DNA of 64,000 nt, from the NCBI RefSeq assembly GCF_003205615.1, contig NZ_PYBV01000003.1, positions 189,135 to 253,134 of the forward strand, in the 5' to 3' direction. Of this stretch, positions 62,296 to 64,000 are shown piece after piece. The position numbers and the translations under genes were made by a program. Source of the stretch: Micromonospora arborensis (GTDB lineage: Bacteria > Actinomycetota > Actinomycetes > Mycobacteriales > Micromonosporaceae). The notes under the pieces were generated by a model. The model searched no databases and was not told the DNA's origin. It saw only the letters and a list, made by a program, of their open reading frames with translations. How positions within the stretch are numbered: the first letter of the stretch is position 1; every line of letters starts with the position of its first letter.

Positions 62296-62549
62296 GCTGT
62301 CAGCACCTGACCGAGGCTGGTGCGGTCGAGCCGCGCACCACCGAGGAATGCCCCGACTGCGTCGCCATCGGCAACCCCGACTGGGTGCACCTGCGAGGCT
62401 GCCTGAGCTGCGGGCACGTCGGTTGCTGCGACTCGTCGCCGTACCAGCACGCGACGAAGCACTTCGAGTCCACCGGCCATCCGGTGATCCGCTCGGTGCA
62501 GCCGGGCGAAACCTGGCGGTGGTGTTACGTCGACGAGGAGATCGGCTGA
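62292..62549 (+). CDS. ZnF-UBP-type zinc finger protein
   Basis: This 85-aa protein is almost only a UBP-type zinc finger: CQHLTEAG, CPDCVAIGNPDWVHLRGCLSCGHVGCCD and HATKHFESTGHPVI with the expected Cys/His spacing. In eukaryotes the domain binds ubiquitin C-termini; the bacterial role is unknown. GTG 62292 overlaps the antiporter stop by 4 nt, so the two are translationally coupled. The 3' end overlaps the opposite MFS gene by 25 nt. Confidence 0.88.
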   Translation: MSCQHLTEAGAVEPRTTEECPDCVAIGNPDWVHLRGCLSCGHVGCCDSSPYQHATKHFESTGHPVIRSVQPGETWRWCYVDEEIG

Positions 62550-63799
62550 CCGCTGGTCGAGGACGGTTCGCAGCGGTTCGCCAGCGCCCACCGGGTGAGC
62601 GGCGGCACGGCCAGGCCGGTGCCGGCGAGGAGCCCGGCCAGGGCCAGCCAACCGAGCGGACCTCCGTCGAGGATCAGCCAGGTCAGCACCGCCGGCCCGG
62701 CCGCGCGGGCCAGCCCGGCGAGCAGCGTGTCGACCCCCTGGTAGGCGCCGATGGCATCCGGTGCGGCGAGGTCGTAGGCCAGTGCCGCCCCGGCCCCGGC
62801 GTGCCATAGGTCGCCGACGGTGTAGATCACGGTCGCCACCAGCAGCAGACCGATCGCCGCCGGGGTGGGCACCGCGCTGGTCGCGGCCCAGAGCAGCATC
62901 CCGGCCGCGAGCACCAGCCCGGCCCGGCGCATCGTCGCCGCCGCCGGCAGCGCGTGCCGGGCACCCCGGCTCAGTCGTACCGCGAGCAGCACGGTGAGCA
63001 GTGTGTTGACCAGGAGTACGGCGGACACCGTCACCGGTGGCGCGTCGGTGCGGGTCACCACCCACAGCGGCAGCACCAGTGTCAGCGCCACCCAGTGCAG
63101 GGACAGCACCGCCGAGGCCCCGGCGACGGCGAGGAACGGCCCGTCGCGCAACGCCTGGCCCGGCTTCTGCCGTGCGGTTCGCCGAACTGGCGCATACGCC
63201 GGCAGTCGCATGATCAGCGCCGCCGAGACCAGATAGGTCGCGACGTTGCCGAGCACCAGCAACCGGTACGCCCAGCCGGTGTCCGCCACCAGCGCGAACC
63301 CGGCCAGCCCCGCGCCGACCGCCACGCCCAGGTTGGCCACCGCGCGCAGGGTGGCGAACGCGTGCACCCGGCCCTCCGGGCCACCGACCGCCGCGACCAG
63401 CGCGGCCCGGACCGCCAGGTTTCCGGAGACCAGCAGCGCGTCCAGTGTGGCCACCAGCAGGAACAGCGGGAACGAGCCAACCAGCAGGTACGCGGCGGCG
63501 ACGGCGGCCTGCGCCAGTTGAAGGACCGCCCGGAGGGCCCGTGGATCACGTCGATCGGCCAACCCGCCGAGCGGCACGCTGGCGGTGAGCCCGACCAGGC
63601 CGGCGACGGTGAGCCCCAGCCCCACCTCGGTCGGGCTCAGCCCCACGGAGCGGGTGAGGTAGAGCGCCGCACCGGTCACCCACAGCCCGAGGCCGACGGT
63701 GTTGGCGAGGGTGGCCAGCGACAGGGTGCGCAGCCGACCGGGCGGCGGCAGCGGTGACAGAGACCGCCAACGGCCGCGAATCCCCGCCCGGGTGCCCAC
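62525..63799 (-). CDS. MFS transporter
   Basis: This 424-aa membrane protein has 12 predicted helices and the MFS signature GGLADRRDPRALRA between helices 2 and 3. Substrate is unknown; the fold fits drug or metabolite export. GTG 63799 lies 6 nt after TAGGGT (minus strand), a leaderless start. The 3' end overlaps the ZnF-UBP gene on the other strand. Confidence 0.9.
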   Translation of the reverse strand: MGTRAGIRGRWRSLSPLPPPGRLRTLSLATLANTVGLGLWVTGAALYLTRSVGLSPTEVGLGLTVAGLVGLTASVPLGGLADRRDPRALRAVLQLAQAAVAAAYLLVGSFPLFLLVATLDALLVSGNLAVRAALVAAVGGPEGRVHAFATLRAVANLGVAVGAGLAGFALVADTGWAYRLLVLGNVATYLVSAALIMRLPAYAPVRRTARQKPGQALRDGPFLAVAGASAVLSLHWVALTLVLPLWVVTRTDAPPVTVSAVLLVNTLLTVLLAVRLSRGARHALPAAATMRRAGLVLAAGMLLWAATSAVPTPAAIGLLLVATVIYTVGDLWHAGAGAALAYDLAAPDAIGAYQGVDTLLAGLARAAGPAVLTWLILDGGPLGWLALAGLLAGTGLAVPPLTRWALANRCEPSSTSGQPISSST

Positions 63800-63899
63800 A
63801 CCCCGACCCTAGGGCTGACGCGCGGGCATCGACGCCCCGAGCTGCCGCGCCCGTCACAGCCCACCTCCACCGTGTGCGTCGGCTTGCGGGTGTGCGTCG

Positions 63900-64000
63900 A
63901 CTCTGGCGCGCCCGCCGGGTTCGGTGCGCCCGCCGGGTTCGGTGCGTCCGTCGGCTCTGGTGCGTCCGTCGGGTTCGGTGCGTCCGTCGGGTTCGGTGCG
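63900..64000. repeat. 18-bp tandem repeat running off the right edge
   Basis: Five to six units of GGTTCGGTGCGYCCGYCG reach the window end. The plus strand stays open from GTG 63872 with a 6-aa unit (GFGASV-like), so a gene beginning here cannot be excluded; a non-coding array is equally likely. Confidence 0.7.

Overview
This window looks like a chromosomal segment of a high-GC actinobacterium, most likely Micromonosporaceae (Micromonospora or Salinispora-like). The reasons are the very high GC content with GC-rich third positions, frequent GTG starts, many TANNNT boxes 6-8 nt upstream of start codons (leaderless transcripts), and typical actinobacterial genes: a DUF3516 helicase, an MhuD-type haem oxygenase, an F420-type LLM oxidoreductase, a class F sortase and a three-subunit sdhCAB. 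This assignment is inference; no rRNA or tRNA gene is visible.

Positions 1-12.8 kb are a surface-glycan locus. It holds an O-antigen ligase/polymerase-like protein (cut by the left edge), a GT4 glycosyltransferase, a CapE-CapF-CapG set for UDP-N-acetyl-L-fucosamine, a perfect bidirectional terminator, and then on the minus strand a FemAB-like aminoacyltransferase, a PglC-type initiating sugar transferase, a GNAT acetyltransferase, a DegT-type sugar aminotransferase, a WbuB-like glycosyltransferase and a Wzx-like flippase. Together these could build a FucNAc-containing repeat unit on a lipid carrier, flip it and polymerise or ligate it. The aminotransferase and GNAT suggest a second branch from the CapE 4-keto intermediate, as in PseB-PseC-PseH chemistry.

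From 12.9 to 35.7 kb the content is mostly core: a DUF389 membrane protein, an APH-like kinase, Tex, dGTPase, an MBL hydrolase, a Tat-exported beta-lactamase-like protein, a zinc alcohol dehydrogenase, sdhCAB with a divergent LysR regulator, an RmlB-like dehydratase, HrpA and a blasticidin-S-deaminase-like protein. Two non-coding islands interrupt it. The larger (23.7-24.96 kb) has inverted-repeat arms enclosing three ~150-bp repeat units, each with a palindrome.

From 35.8 to 42 kb there is a Tat multicopper oxidase, then an iron-box-controlled siderophore uptake operon (two permeases, ATPase, lipoprotein). A DUF559-type protein at 42.2-43.1 kb is bracketed by two copies of an ~80-bp palindrome. 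From 43.4 to 64 kb there are a DUF3516 helicase, TrmB, a class F sortase with a secreted/anchored partner, MhuD, exonuclease III, a PAC2 protein, a lysozyme-like protein, an EcsC-like protein, a succinate-semialdehyde dehydrogenase, an LLM oxidoreductase, a Na+/H+ antiporter translationally coupled to a ZnF-UBP protein, and an MFS transporter.

The window is unusually rich in short palindromes and in-gene tandem repeats. At least three palindrome families recur here, and they mark most of the long gene-free gaps.
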